64,000 bases of DNA from CBDDFS01 sp965227255 (GTDB taxonomy: Bacteria; Bacteroidota; Bacteroidia; Flavobacteriales_E; Vicingaceae): the NCBI GenBank assembly GCA_965227255.1, contig CBDDFS010000002.1, forward strand, positions 372,001 through 436,000, given 5' to 3'. Each line of letters opens with the position of its first letter. The first letter of the stretch is position 1. This document shows, in pieces, positions 1-8,270 of the stretch. The translations under genes and the position numbers were made by a program. Below the pieces are notes generated by a model. The model did not search any database and was not told where the DNA came from. It worked only from the letters and a program-made list of their open reading frames with translations.

Positions 1-1
1 T

Positions 2-1363
2 GATCTGATAAATGCAGGTGTCAATGTTTGTCGAATTAATTTTTCTCATGGCTCACATGAAGAATATTCTGATGTGATCAAAACCATCCGACAGATAAAT
101 AAGGAGCTTCAAAAGAATGTAGCGATACTAGCAGACCTTCAAGGGCCTAAGATCAGAATTGGAAACGTTGAAAACAACGAGATTACCCTTAACGAAGGAG
201 ACAAAATTGAGATTCACACGGATCCGGAAATCATTGGTACCACTAAAGTGCTTGGTGTAAATTATGAGGATTTTGCAAAGGACTTGAAAAAAGGAGAAGC
301 GGTTTTGATCGATGACGGCAAATTATACCTTGAAGTTGTGGAATCGAAACCAGCAAAAGGAGTTGTAAGCCTGAAGGTTATTCGAGGAGGCACTTTATCT
401 TCCAAGAAAGGAGTGAATCTGCCAAATTCAGATCTGTCATTACCCAGCATGACGGAAAAAGATCATGAAGATTTGAATTTTGCCATAGAAAACAAGGTTG
501 AGTGGGTGGCCTTATCTTTTGTTCGATCTGCACGAGACATCATTGAACTGAAACACCTTATCTCTGAAAAAAGTGGTATTTGCCGGGTGATTGCGAAGAT
601 TGAGAAACCGGAAGCCATCCTGAGGATCGATGATATCATGAAGGAGGCCGATGCCTTGATGGTGGCCCGTGGAGACCTGGGTGTAGAAATGCCTATGGAA
701 GAAGTTCCGCTCCTTCAGAAGAAACTGGTTAAAAAATCTCTGACTTTGGGAATGCCTGTAATCATTGCCACCCAGATGATGGAAAGTATGATCCAGCATC
801 ACAGACCTACAAGGGCCGAAGTGAATGATGTTGCCAACGCCGTTATGGATGGTGCCGACGCCGTGATGTTGAGTGCGGAAACATCGGTAGGAAAGTATCC
901 TGTTCAGGTTGTGGAGAATATGAGCAAGATTATTTCTGAAGTGGAGAAATCAGAAGAAGATCACAATTATGAATTTCCACCTAAAGGAGGTGAAGAAAGG
1001 TTCATTACTGATTCGATTTGTTATAGCGCCTCAAGATTAGCTCAAAGAACAGATACCAAAGGAATTATTACCATGACGCATTCGGGATACACGGCCTTTA
1101 AGATTTCCAGCTTCAGACCCAAGGCCATGATTTTTGTGTTCAGCAGTAATAAAGAGATCTTAAATATGCTAAGTCTGGTTTGGGGCGTAAAAGCCTTCTA
1201 CTATGATAAATTTGTTAGTACAGACCATACCATCGCAGACATCAAATTTATTTTGAAAGAAAGCGGTGATGTGCACTCTGGCGACTTCATCATCAATGTG
1301 GCCAGCATGCCGATCAAGGACAAAGGGCAGGTAAATATGCTGAAGCTAAGTCAGATCGACTAA
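2..1363 (+). CDS. pyk: Pyruvate kinase, 5'-truncated by the window
   Basis: Catalyses the last step of glycolysis, phosphoenolpyruvate plus ADP to pyruvate plus ATP, in the cytoplasm. The reading frame is open from base 2, and its first codons already read as pyruvate kinase (NVCRINFSHG), so the true start lies outside the window and only about 20-25 residues are missing. The family signature IAKIEKPEA is present with the catalytic lysine codon at 596-598. It is followed by MVARGDLGVE, which contributes metal and substrate ligands, and by the ATQMMESM segment. The C-terminal regulatory domain is complete. The stop codon overlaps the stop of the convergent pheS by two bases, leaving no room for a separate terminator. 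Identification is secure; only the start is unseen. Confidence 0.97.
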   Translation, partial: DLINAGVNVCRINFSHGSHEEYSDVIKTIRQINKELQKNVAILADLQGPKIRIGNVENNEITLNEGDKIEIHTDPEIIGTTKVLGVNYEDFAKDLKKGEAVLIDDGKLYLEVVESKPAKGVVSLKVIRGGTLSSKKGVNLPNSDLSLPSMTEKDHEDLNFAIENKVEWVALSFVRSARDIIELKHLISEKSGICRVIAKIEKPEAILRIDDIMKEADALMVARGDLGVEMPMEEVPLLQKKLVKKSLTLGMPVIIATQMMESMIQHHRPTRAEVNDVANAVMDGADAVMLSAETSVGKYPVQVVENMSKIISEVEKSEEDHNYEFPPKGGEERFITDSICYSASRLAQRTDTKGIITMTHSGYTAFKISSFRPKAMIFVFSSNKEILNMLSLVWGVKAFYYDKFVSTDHTIADIKFILKESGDVHSGDFIINVASMPIKDKGQVNMLKLSQID

Positions 1364-2379
1364 AGCTCCCCTTCAAATTGCTTTAAGAATCTCACGTCGT
1401 TCTCAAAGAAGAGACGCAGATCATTGATGCCATATTTGAGCATGGTTAGTCGTTCCACCCCCATACCAAAAGCATAACCGGAATAAACCTCATTGTCAAT
1501 GCGGCAATTTTCCAGGACATTCGGGTCCACCATTCCACACCCCAAGATTTCTACAAACCCGGTGTATTTACAGATGTTACATCCCTTGCCACCACAAATA
1601 TTGCATGATACATCCATTTCGGCAGACGGCTCTGTGAATGGGAAGTAAGAAGGCCTGAAACGCACAGAAACGTTCTGACCAAAGAATTCCTTCGCAAAGT
1701 AATATAGCACCTGTTTCAGGTCTGCAAATGAGACTCCTTTATCGATATAAAGACCCTCAACCTGGTGAAAGATGCAATGAGCTCTGGCTGAGATTGCCTC
1801 ATTTCTGAAGACTCTGCCAGGTGAGATGGTTCGAATTGGAGGAGCTGTATTTTCCATAACCCTTATCTGCACCGATGAGGTATGTGTTCGCAAAGAATAT
1901 TCATTGCTTATGAAAAAAGTATCCTGCATATCTCTTGCAGGGTGATCTTCAGGAAAATTCAATGCCGAGAAATTATGCCAGTCATCTTCGATCTCAGGCC
2001 CCTTAGAAATGTTGAAGCCAATCCGCGTGAAGATCTCTTCAATTTCATTTCTCACAATAGAAATTGGATGCCTGCTTCCATGAAAACCGGCAACCGGCGC
2101 GGTCAGATCCTCCTTGCTGGTTGGCCCTTTTTGACTTTTAGCTACAGAATTATTCAATGACTCGAACTTTTCTGTTGCGAGATTTTTCAATTCATTCAGG
2201 TCTTTACCAAGAGCTTTTCTGTCCTCGGCAGCCACTTCTTTCATTAGGGCAAAAAGATCCTTGATCTTGTTCTTTGAACCCAGAAAAGCAATTCTGAACT
2301 GTTCCAAATCCTCTTTGGAAGAAATCACGGCTTCGTTGATTTCTTGTTTTATTTTATTTATTTGCTCCTGTACAGCCAT
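1360..2379 (-). CDS. pheS: Phenylalanine--tRNA ligase alpha subunit
   Basis: Catalytic subunit of the alpha2-beta2 enzyme that charges tRNA-Phe. The open frame runs further upstream, but the ATG at 2379 gives the usual N-terminal coiled-coil start (MAVQEQINKIK) and 339 residues, normal for PheS. The coiled coil spans about 1-85. Class II motif 2 lies at about 191-210 (FRNEAISARA, then FHQVEG) and motif 3 at about 302-315 (YAFGMGVERL). Residues 259-270 form a CX2C-X4-CX2C knuckle just before the conserved EILGCGMVDP, likely to bind zinc; I believe this is common in Bacteroidota PheS. The beta subunit gene pheT is not in the window, so the subunits are encoded apart. Convergent with pyk, stops overlapping. 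Confidence 0.97.
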   Translation of the reverse strand: MAVQEQINKIKQEINEAVISSKEDLEQFRIAFLGSKNKIKDLFALMKEVAAEDRKALGKDLNELKNLATEKFESLNNSVAKSQKGPTSKEDLTAPVAGFHGSRHPISIVRNEIEEIFTRIGFNISKGPEIEDDWHNFSALNFPEDHPARDMQDTFFISNEYSLRTHTSSVQIRVMENTAPPIRTISPGRVFRNEAISARAHCIFHQVEGLYIDKGVSFADLKQVLYYFAKEFFGQNVSVRFRPSYFPFTEPSAEMDVSCNICGGKGCNICKYTGFVEILGCGMVDPNVLENCRIDNEVYSGYAFGMGVERLTMLKYGINDLRLFFENDVRFLKQFEGEL

Positions 2380-2411
2380 TTTGACCAGATTTCGGGCATA
2401 AAAAAAATAAT

Positions 2412-2419
2412 TACTTTTG
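2412..2419 (+). promoter_or_regulatory. Candidate -7 promoter box
   Basis: TACTTTTG matches the Bacteroidota -7 consensus TAnnTTTG at all six fixed positions. It lies 41 bases before the lipoprotein start at 2461, between divergent genes. No clear TTG -33 element is seen at the expected 17-21 base spacing. Confidence 0.35.
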
Positions 2420-2460
2420 TTATTCGCCCAATTGGCAATATTAATCATTAGCCGCTTTAT

Positions 2461-2883
2461 ATGAAAGCAAGAGGATATTTAGCAATAGTAGGATTGATCG
2501 CAATTGTAGCTTTCGCATGCAAGAAAGATATAACACCCCAGGTAAGGTACACCGTAGTGGATACAACCGGGGCAAAACTTGTAGGAGCAAGGGTATATAC
2601 ACACCCATGTTTTGACACGCTGGACTGCATAAATTTCAAGAGAATTAATGTAAACTTTATTAAAGAGGGCTTGACAAATAGTGCCGGACAGGTGACTTTT
2701 GAATACCCTTATTCGGCTATTATAGAGGTGAAAGGCGAATATTTTCCATGTGACACAACTGAGGCCGGCGGAGAATGGTGTCCTTATGTAGGATACACGG
2801 TTGCAAGATTCGAAACGAAGCGCGCACCTGCTGGTGAGGAAAATATATACGATGTACGAGTCGTGCTCCGAAAGCTTTTCTGA
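2461..2883 (+). CDS. Small lipoprotein of unknown function
   Basis: 140 residues. The N-terminus is a lipoprotein signal peptide: a positive start (MKARGY), a hydrophobic stretch and a lipobox ending at Cys20 (AFACKKD), so the mature protein should be lipid-anchored in the envelope. The lysines after the cysteine give no clear sorting prediction. The rest (VVDTTGAKLVGARVY, then TNSAGQVTFEY) resembles a carboxypeptidase-regulatory-like beta sandwich, as often found in Bacteroidota surface proteins. Several cysteines (PCFDTLDC, FPCD, EWCPY) could form disulfides outside the cytoplasm. It directly abuts the convergent gene at 2884. I do not recognise a named family; the fold suggestion is inference. 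Confidence 0.8.
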   Translation: MKARGYLAIVGLIAIVAFACKKDITPQVRYTVVDTTGAKLVGARVYTHPCFDTLDCINFKRINVNFIKEGLTNSAGQVTFEYPYSAIIEVKGEYFPCDTTEAGGEWCPYVGYTVARFETKRAPAGEENIYDVRVVLRKLF

Positions 2884-3228
2884 CTACTTCTGTTCGAAAT
2901 AATTTAGGATAGCCTGTTTCATTAAAATTTCGTTTTCCTTCTCCGAGAGTTCCGGAAGGGCTTTGATTGCCTTGTAATGCGGCCAGCCGTCTTTGTCGTG
3001 ACCTTCATATTCATAATAAGCATATTCGCTTAAAACGCGGCACAGTCCAATGTGCATGAGGTCTAGTTTTTCATCCTTCGAAAATTTTCGAAATCCTTGT
3101 CCCAACTCTTGCACTCCAATAAGAAAAATGAGGTCTTTAACGTCTTCAATTTCTCCAAAATTCTCGGATAATTCAGAGAGAAGTGTCTTCCACTGTAATT
3201 GAAGATCCGCATGTTCAAAATCACTCAT
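2884..3228 (-). CDS. Conserved hypothetical cytoplasmic protein
   Basis: 114 residues without a signal peptide or membrane segment, acidic and probably helical (LQWKTLLSELSENFGEIEDVKDL). The central phrase LIFLIGVQELGQGFRKFSKDEK followed by HIGLCRVLSEYAYYE is reminiscent of small Bacteroidota proteins of unknown function. The stop codon abuts the stop of the convergent lipoprotein gene with no spacer. The start ATG at 3228 lies in the short divergent region shared with cvpA, where a 7-of-8 promoter-like box (CATATTTG on this strand, 3236-3243) precedes it by seven bases. No function can be assigned from the sequence. Confidence 0.7.
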   Translation of the reverse strand: MSDFEHADLQLQWKTLLSELSENFGEIEDVKDLIFLIGVQELGQGFRKFSKDEKLDLMHIGLCRVLSEYAYYEYEGHDKDGWPHYKAIKALPELSEKENEILMKQAILNYFEQK

Positions 3229-3259
3229 CGGGTAACAAATATGGTGTAAAGGAATAAAT

Positions 3260-3267
3260 TATTTTTG
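3260..3267 (+). promoter_or_regulatory. Candidate -7 promoter box very close to cvpA start
   Basis: TATTTTTG is a full match to TAnnTTTG and ends only six bases before the ATG at 3274. If used, transcription would begin at or next to the start codon, giving a leaderless or nearly leaderless mRNA. No -33 TTG is evident. Confidence 0.35.
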
Positions 3268-3273
3268 GTCAGA

Positions 3274-3786
3274 ATGAACTTCCTTGATGCCATAATCCTT
3301 GTTCCTCTGATTTGGGGCGCATACAACGGTTTTCGAAAAGGGCTGATCATTGAAATCGCATCATTACTGGCCCTGATCCTTGGCATCTATGGTTCCATGA
3401 AATTTTCTTTCATAGCGGCGCAGTGGTTGAATTCTCAATTTGACTGGTCGCCAAAAGCTGTTCAGATAGCATCTTTTGTCATAACGTTTATCGTTATTGT
3501 AGTAGTTGTGCACATGATTGCTCGGGCAATTGAGAAATTAGTGAAAGCCGTTTCTCTCGGATTGGTGAATCGAATATTTGGAGTTTTGTTCGGAACCCTC
3601 AAGTACCTGATCTTTCTTGCCGTAATTTTCTACTTCGTGAACAAAGCTGACAGCAGATACCCTTTTATAGGAGAAGAGAATAAAAAAGGCTCTCTTTTAT
3701 ATAATTCTGTGGTTGGAATATTCCCGTGGTTATACCCCCAGATCATGGAAGAGATTCAGGAAGAAGATCAGTCGATAATAGCCTGA
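3274..3786 (+). CDS. CvpA family inner-membrane protein
   Basis: 170 residues with about four hydrophobic segments (roughly 1-20, 25-45, 62-85 and 100-125). The opening MNFLDAIILVPLIWGAYNGF, with the basic RKG just after, is the hallmark of the CvpA family (required for colicin V production in E. coli and implicated in envelope homeostasis). The charged C-terminus ends in EEIQEEDQ. A TTG nine bases upstream is in frame, but the ATG gives the conserved N-terminus. The last 19 bases overlap the convergent pgk. Family assignment is good; the precise physiological role is not known from sequence. Confidence 0.88.
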   Translation: MNFLDAIILVPLIWGAYNGFRKGLIIEIASLLALILGIYGSMKFSFIAAQWLNSQFDWSPKAVQIASFVITFIVIVVVVHMIARAIEKLVKAVSLGLVNRIFGVLFGTLKYLIFLAVIFYFVNKADSRYPFIGEENKKGSLLYNSVVGIFPWLYPQIMEEIQEEDQSIIA

Positions 3787-4958
3787 ATGCCAGGCAAAAC
3801 CACTCCTTCAAGGTATTCCATGAGAGCTCCGCCACCAGTTGAAACGTAACTAACCTTGTCTGCCATATCATATTTATTGATGGCTGCAACACTGTCACCG
3901 CCTCCTACGAGGGAATAAGCTCCATTTTGGGTGGCATTGCAGATTGCGACACCAACCTGCTCTGTTCCATTAGAAAAATTGTCCATTTCAAACACTCCCA
4001 TCGGACCATTCCATAAGATGGTCGCCGAATTAGATATTACATCAGAGAACTCTTTTATTGCCTCAGGGCCAATATCGAGACCCATCCACCCATCTGGAAT
4101 ATCATTTGATGGCACGACTTTTTTATGAGCATTATTGTCGAACTTGTCTGCAACCACTGAATCAGAAGGAAGGTGAATTTTAACCCCTTTTTCTTCTGCT
4201 TTATTTAATATGTTGAGCGCAAGATCAAGCTTGTCGTCTTCCACAAGTGAAGACCCAACATCTCCACCCTGAGCTTTAAAGAAAGAATAAATCATACCAC
4301 CGCCAACAATAAGATGGTCAACCTTGTCAAGCATGTTTTCAATGATGCCGATTTTAGAAGAGACCTTGGCTCCACCCATGATAGCGGTAAGCGGTTTCTT
4401 TCCTTCGCTCAGGAACTTGTCGATATGCTCGATCTCATTTTCCATCAAATAACCAAAGCACTTATTTTCTGGAAAGAATCTGGCTATAATGGTTGTTGAC
4501 GCATGTGCTCTATGGGCTGTTCCAAAAGCGTCATTTACATAATAATCTCCCAGTTTCGAAAGAGACTCAGCAAAAGATTCGTTGCCGGCCTTTTCATTTG
4601 GATGAAACCTTAGGTTTTCCAAAAGAAGAATTTCACCTCCCTGAAGAGATTTTGCCAGAGATTCGGCCTCCTCTCCAATACAGTTGGGAGAAAATCTCAC
4701 TTCTTTATTCAGCAAAGAAGAAAGCGTTGGAACGATGTGCTTTAGCGAGAACTTCTCTTCATAACCGGATGACGGCCTGCCCAGATGCGACATAATAATG
4801 ACAGATCCATTGTCATTCAAAACCTTTTCAATAGTGGGTAAGGCTTTTCTTATTCTGGTGTCATCGGTAACATTGAAATCGGAGTTGAGAGGGACATTAA
4901 AATCAACACGAATCAATACCTTTTTTCCTGCAAAATTCTGGTGGTCAAATTTTTTCAT
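3768..4958 (-). CDS. pgk: Phosphoglycerate kinase
   Basis: Glycolytic and gluconeogenic enzyme interconverting 1,3-bisphosphoglycerate plus ADP with 3-phosphoglycerate plus ATP. It has 396 residues, the normal length. The N-terminal signature VLIRVDFNVP is at about 14-23, the substrate loop MSHLGRP at about 56-62 and ENLRFHPNEKAG at about 114-125. The hinge GGAKVSSKIGI follows, and the nucleotide-site loop GGGDSVAA plus STGGGALMEYLEG lies near the end. It is convergent with cvpA, overlapping by 19 bases. A perfect TAnnTTTG box lies five bases upstream of the ATG. Together with pyk at the left edge, two glycolytic enzymes lie within 5 kb but are not in one operon. Confidence 0.97.
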   Translation of the reverse strand: MKKFDHQNFAGKKVLIRVDFNVPLNSDFNVTDDTRIRKALPTIEKVLNDNGSVIIMSHLGRPSSGYEEKFSLKHIVPTLSSLLNKEVRFSPNCIGEEAESLAKSLQGGEILLLENLRFHPNEKAGNESFAESLSKLGDYYVNDAFGTAHRAHASTTIIARFFPENKCFGYLMENEIEHIDKFLSEGKKPLTAIMGGAKVSSKIGIIENMLDKVDHLIVGGGMIYSFFKAQGGDVGSSLVEDDKLDLALNILNKAEEKGVKIHLPSDSVVADKFDNNAHKKVVPSNDIPDGWMGLDIGPEAIKEFSDVISNSATILWNGPMGVFEMDNFSNGTEQVGVAICNATQNGAYSLVGGGDSVAAINKYDMADKVSYVSTGGGALMEYLEGVVLPGIQAIID

Positions 4959-4963
4959 GGCCG

Positions 4964-4971
4964 CAAATTTA
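4964..4971 (-). promoter_or_regulatory. Candidate -7 promoter box for pgk, near-leaderless spacing
   Basis: On the minus strand this reads TAAATTTG, a full TAnnTTTG match. Only five bases separate it from the pgk start codon (4956-4958), which implies a transcript starting at or just before the ATG. Confidence 0.4.
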
Positions 4972-5051
4972 ATGGAAAGTCACTGAAAGTACTGAGGTGA
5001 AGAATGATTTATGCATTTTGTTCCTATCTTGTGTGCCGCAAGAATTTCCCC

Positions 5052-6404
5052 ATGAAAGAATACATAGAAAAGAATAAAGAACGATTCCTGTCAGAGCTTT
5101 TTGAGTGGCTGAGAATACCTTCTGTAAGCGCTGATTCATCCTATGATGAAGACGTGATGAAAGCGGCAAGGTTTTTGGAGAAAGAATTTAACAGACTGGA
5201 ACTTGATAATGTTGAGGTATGTGAAACCAAGGGACATCCTATTGTATACGCAGAGAAAATTGTGAATCCCGATTGGCCAACCGTTTTGGTTTATGGTCAC
5301 TACGACGTTCAGCCGGCAGATCCAATTGAGTTATGGGACAGCCCTCCTTTTGAGCCAGAGATCAGAAACGAAAAAATTTATGCCCGAGGAGCCTGTGATG
5401 ATAAAGGACAGGCCTTTATGCATGTGAAGGCTTATGAGGTAATGAAGGAAACGGACAACCTAACCTGCAATATCAAATTCATGATGGAAGGAGAAGAGGA
5501 AGTTGGTTCTGTTCACCTGGGAGATTTTGTTCGTGACAATAAAGAAAAATTGAAAGCTGATGTCATCCTCATTTCCGACACAGGAATAATTGCCAATGAT
5601 GTTCCTTCTATTACGGTTGGACTGCGGGGCCTTAGTTATGTAGAAGTGGAATTAACAGGACCAAATAGAGATCTTCATTCCGGATTATACGGTGGCGCAG
5701 TCGACAATCCGATCAACGTTCTTACAGACCTTATCAGCTCATTGAAAGATGAAAATGGCAGGATAACTATCCCCGGATTCTATGATGATGTGGAAGAAGT
5801 GAGCGACGAAGAAAGATCTAAAATGGCTCAGGCACCTATTCATGACAGCACCTATCTGGAGGAGCTGGATGTAGAGGAATTGAATGGTGAGAAAGGCTAC
5901 TCTACACTCGAAAGAGTATCTATAAGGCCTACGCTGGATGTGAATGGAATAGTTGGCGGTTATATCGGAGAAGGCGCCAAGACGGTTCTGCCTTCCAAGG
6001 CATCAGCAAAAATCTCGATGAGACTGGTTCCAAATCAAAATTCTGATAAAATATCGACCCTTTTTAAGGAGCACTTTGAGAAGATCACACCTAAAACTAT
6101 GAAGGCCAAAGTTACCCTACATCATGGAGGCGAGGCATACGTTACACCCATAACTTTTGGAGCGTATCAGGCCGCATCAGATGCCATGAAGGAGACTTTT
6201 GGGAAAGAACCAATTCCAATGAGATCAGGAGGGAGTATTCCTATTGTTGCTCTTTTTGAAGAGGTTCTTGGTTTGAAAACGATATTGATGGGATTCGGAC
6301 TTGATTCTGATGCCATCCATTCACCGAATGAACATTACGGACTGTTCAATTTCTTCAAGGGAATCGAAACTATACCGCATTTTTACAAGAACCTGAATAA
6401 GTAG
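5052..6404 (+). CDS. M20 family dipeptidase
   Basis: A 450-residue di-zinc metallopeptidase of the M20 dipeptidase type (carnosinase/PepV-like), expected to cleave dipeptides in the cytoplasm. Visible zinc and catalytic motifs are VYGHYDVQPAD (first His and catalytic Asp), ARGACDDKGQ (bridging Asp), MEGEEEVGS (catalytic Glu pair), then DLHSGLYGG in the lid/dimer domain and DAIHSPNEH near the end (last His ligand). The open frame extends 48 bases upstream, but MKEYIEKNKERF at 5052 matches how the family normally begins, and the extension carries no recognisable sequence. No signal peptide. It is convergent with the heptose adenylyltransferase gene, separated by one base. Confidence 0.93.
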   Translation: MKEYIEKNKERFLSELFEWLRIPSVSADSSYDEDVMKAARFLEKEFNRLELDNVEVCETKGHPIVYAEKIVNPDWPTVLVYGHYDVQPADPIELWDSPPFEPEIRNEKIYARGACDDKGQAFMHVKAYEVMKETDNLTCNIKFMMEGEEEVGSVHLGDFVRDNKEKLKADVILISDTGIIANDVPSITVGLRGLSYVEVELTGPNRDLHSGLYGGAVDNPINVLTDLISSLKDENGRITIPGFYDDVEEVSDEERSKMAQAPIHDSTYLEELDVEELNGEKGYSTLERVSIRPTLDVNGIVGGYIGEGAKTVLPSKASAKISMRLVPNQNSDKISTLFKEHFEKITPKTMKAKVTLHHGGEAYVTPITFGAYQAASDAMKETFGKEPIPMRSGGSIPIVALFEEVLGLKTILMGFGLDSDAIHSPNEHYGLFNFFKGIETIPHFYKNLNK

Positions 6405-6405
6405 G

Positions 6406-6900
6406 TCAGGACTCTTTAATCTTTTTCTCGAGATTCGTTGTCGAATGCCCTTCAACAAGTGGAATGGTTAAGACTTCACCACCATTCTTGAGAACAAAAT
6501 CCGACCCGGCGATTTCTTCGATCCGATAGTCTCCCCCTTTTACAAGCACATCAGGATCAACTCTTTCAATAAGATTCCTTGGGGTCTCATCTTCGAAGAT
6601 GCAGACGGCAGAAACAAATTGTAGAGAAGATAAAATGAGGCCTCTTGATTCTTCATCTTGTATTGGCCTGTTACTCCCTTTATCCAGCAGTTTCACTGAA
6701 GCATTAGAATTCAATCCTATGATTAAAGCATCACCGCAATCTGCGGCTTTCATGAGATAATCAACATGACCACGGTGCATGAGATCAAAAACTCCATTGG
6801 TGAAAACGACCTTTTTACTCTGAAGCTTCCATTGACTGACCCATGACATAAGGGTTTCAATGTCCATTAATTTTTTTGGTATCCTTTCTGAATAACTCAT
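6406..6900 (-). CDS. rfaE2: D-glycero-beta-D-manno-heptose 1-phosphate adenylyltransferase
   Basis: A 164-residue nucleotidyltransferase that makes ADP-heptose for the lipopolysaccharide inner core; it corresponds to the C-terminal half of E. coli HldE. FTNGVFDLMHRGHVDYL at about 33-49 carries the HxGH nucleotide-binding motif (His42, His45). VKGGDYRIEEIAGSD and VEGHSTTNLEKKI are typical of RfaE2. Here it is a stand-alone domain; the partner kinase is not in the window. The start ATG overlaps the stop of the upstream membrane protein by four bases (ATGA), so the two are probably translationally coupled. Heptosyltransferase and O-antigen ligase genes elsewhere in the window fit heptose-containing LPS. 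Confidence 0.94.
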   Translation of the reverse strand: MSYSERIPKKLMDIETLMSWVSQWKLQSKKVVFTNGVFDLMHRGHVDYLMKAADCGDALIIGLNSNASVKLLDKGSNRPIQDEESRGLILSSLQFVSAVCIFEDETPRNLIERVDPDVLVKGGDYRIEEIAGSDFVLKNGGEVLTIPLVEGHSTTNLEKKIKES

Positions 6901-7910
6901 GACACGGAAACACTTTTTTCAGGTTTATTCCTTCTGTTGAAGTAAAGAAGCGCAAGCGAAAGAGAGCCAAAGACGAGCATGGACAAGGTTTGAGACGTAT
7001 GCAAAATTGTAGCGAATGAAAGGGCAGGAATACTTGCTACGCCCAATACGACAAGGGCCCGACTAACCAGGAAGTGGTATGCTCCGATGCCACCCTGAAC
7101 AGGGGCAGCCATGCCAAAACCGCCTACAACAAGAATAAACAGACCATCAATCATTGTGAGACCGGCAGTGTCTTCTATGGAATAAAAAACCACCCAGGTC
7201 ATTATGTAGTAAGAAAACCAGATAAAAAAAGTGTGAAAGAAAAAGCCTCTTCGGTTTCTGATTTTCCTTATTGAAAGCAGTCCCTCCTTTATTCCCAGAA
7301 AGAAGCCGCGCACCTTTTGGGCAAAAGCAAAGTTGTTCAGCCTCGAACGCAAAAGGTATAATAGAATCAGGCCTGCCACCCCAAGAATGGTTAAGACAAC
7401 CAATGTGTTTATTAAAGCAGGGTAACGATCTTTATTTGCGCTGATAAGGTCAAGGAAAAATCCGCCGAACTGATCAATCTTTAGAAGGATGGTGATAAGA
7501 GTGATTGAAAGGAGCATCACAAGATCAATAATTCTTTCAAGAATAACGTTTCCAAACAACTTGTCTACCGGGATGTCTTCTGCCTGACTCATGGCGGTGC
7601 AGCGTGTGATTTCTCCGATCCTTGGTATGGCAAGATTGGCAAAGTACCCTATGATTACCGAATAAACTGCACTTGACAATCTGGGCTTATATCCCATGGG
7701 CTCCAATAAGATTAGCCATCTGGCTCCTCTCGACCAGTAAGCTGCAAAGCCAAAGAATATTGAGATGAACACATACAAATAATTGGCCTCCTGCAGATCA
7801 TGCCATAACTGATCTAGATCTTGCCCTTCAAATGCCAGATACAAGAGTCCAAGTCCCACTACGAGGAATGCTAGATTCTTGAGAATTTTTAGAAGTATTT
7901 TGCCCGACAT
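6897..7910 (-). CDS. Lysylphosphatidylglycerol synthase TM-region/flippase-like membrane protein
   Basis: 337 residues with about eight hydrophobic segments. It belongs to the UPF0104 family (LPG_synthase_TM, relatives of AglD and the MprF flippase domain): RGARWLILLEPMGY, IPRIGEITRCTAM and AAPVQGGIGAYHFLVSRAL are the family's conserved stretches. Members are thought to flip or handle lipid-linked substrates, but no substrate can be read here. It begins immediately after the stop of panD with no spacer and overlaps rfaE2 by four bases. The neighbouring heptose gene makes an envelope-lipid role plausible, but this panD neighbour is also conserved in other Bacteroidota where the reason is unknown. 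Confidence 0.88.
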   Translation of the reverse strand: MSGKILLKILKNLAFLVVGLGLLYLAFEGQDLDQLWHDLQEANYLYVFISIFFGFAAYWSRGARWLILLEPMGYKPRLSSAVYSVIIGYFANLAIPRIGEITRCTAMSQAEDIPVDKLFGNVILERIIDLVMLLSITLITILLKIDQFGGFFLDLISANKDRYPALINTLVVLTILGVAGLILLYLLRSRLNNFAFAQKVRGFFLGIKEGLLSIRKIRNRRGFFFHTFFIWFSYYIMTWVVFYSIEDTAGLTMIDGLFILVVGGFGMAAPVQGGIGAYHFLVSRALVVLGVASIPALSFATILHTSQTLSMLVFGSLSLALLYFNRRNKPEKSVSVS

Positions 7911-8261
7911 TTAAGTTAAGCGGTTGGTTTCGCTATCGGGAAAGATTACAGTTGGTTTGAAGGATTTGGCTTCTTCCTCATCAATGATTCCGTATGCTAT
8001 AACTATAACTATATCACCCGGAACACATTTTCTGGCAGCGGGACCATTTAGACTCACCTGACCAGACCCTTTTTCACCTTTGATTACGTAAGTCTCCAGT
8101 CGCTCTCCATTATTGATGTTCACAACCTGAACTTTTTCTCCTTCTATGATATTCGACGCAATCATCAGATCCTCGTCAATGCTGATACTGCCGATATAAT
8201 TCAAATCGGCCTGAGTTACTTTAACCCTGTGAATCTTAGATTTTAAAACATGAATTTGCAC
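7911..8261 (-). CDS. panD: Aspartate 1-decarboxylase
   Basis: A pyruvoyl enzyme converting L-aspartate to beta-alanine for pantothenate and CoA synthesis. It has 116 residues, typical length. The self-processing site Gly24-Ser25 (YIGSISID) is intact; cleavage there makes the pyruvoyl group from Ser25. SKIHRVKVTQADLNY precedes it and LNGPAARKCVPGD carries the active-site loop. The start is GTG at 8261, which gives the conserved N-terminus MQIHVLKSKIHR; no in-frame ATG is near. It follows panC with nine bases between and abuts the flippase-like gene, so it is part of one five-gene run. Confidence 0.96.
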   Translation of the reverse strand: MQIHVLKSKIHRVKVTQADLNYIGSISIDEDLMIASNIIEGEKVQVVNINNGERLETYVIKGEKGSGQVSLNGPAARKCVPGDIVIVIAYGIIDEEEAKSFKPTVIFPDSETNRLT

Positions 8262-8270
8262 GGCACAAAA

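Noticed and set aside
5004..5051. Upstream extension of the M20 dipeptidase and a TATCTTGT box at 5025-5032
   Set aside because: The extension has no recognisable sequence and the ATG at 5052 gives the family N-terminus. The box matches TAnnTTTG at only four of six fixed positions.
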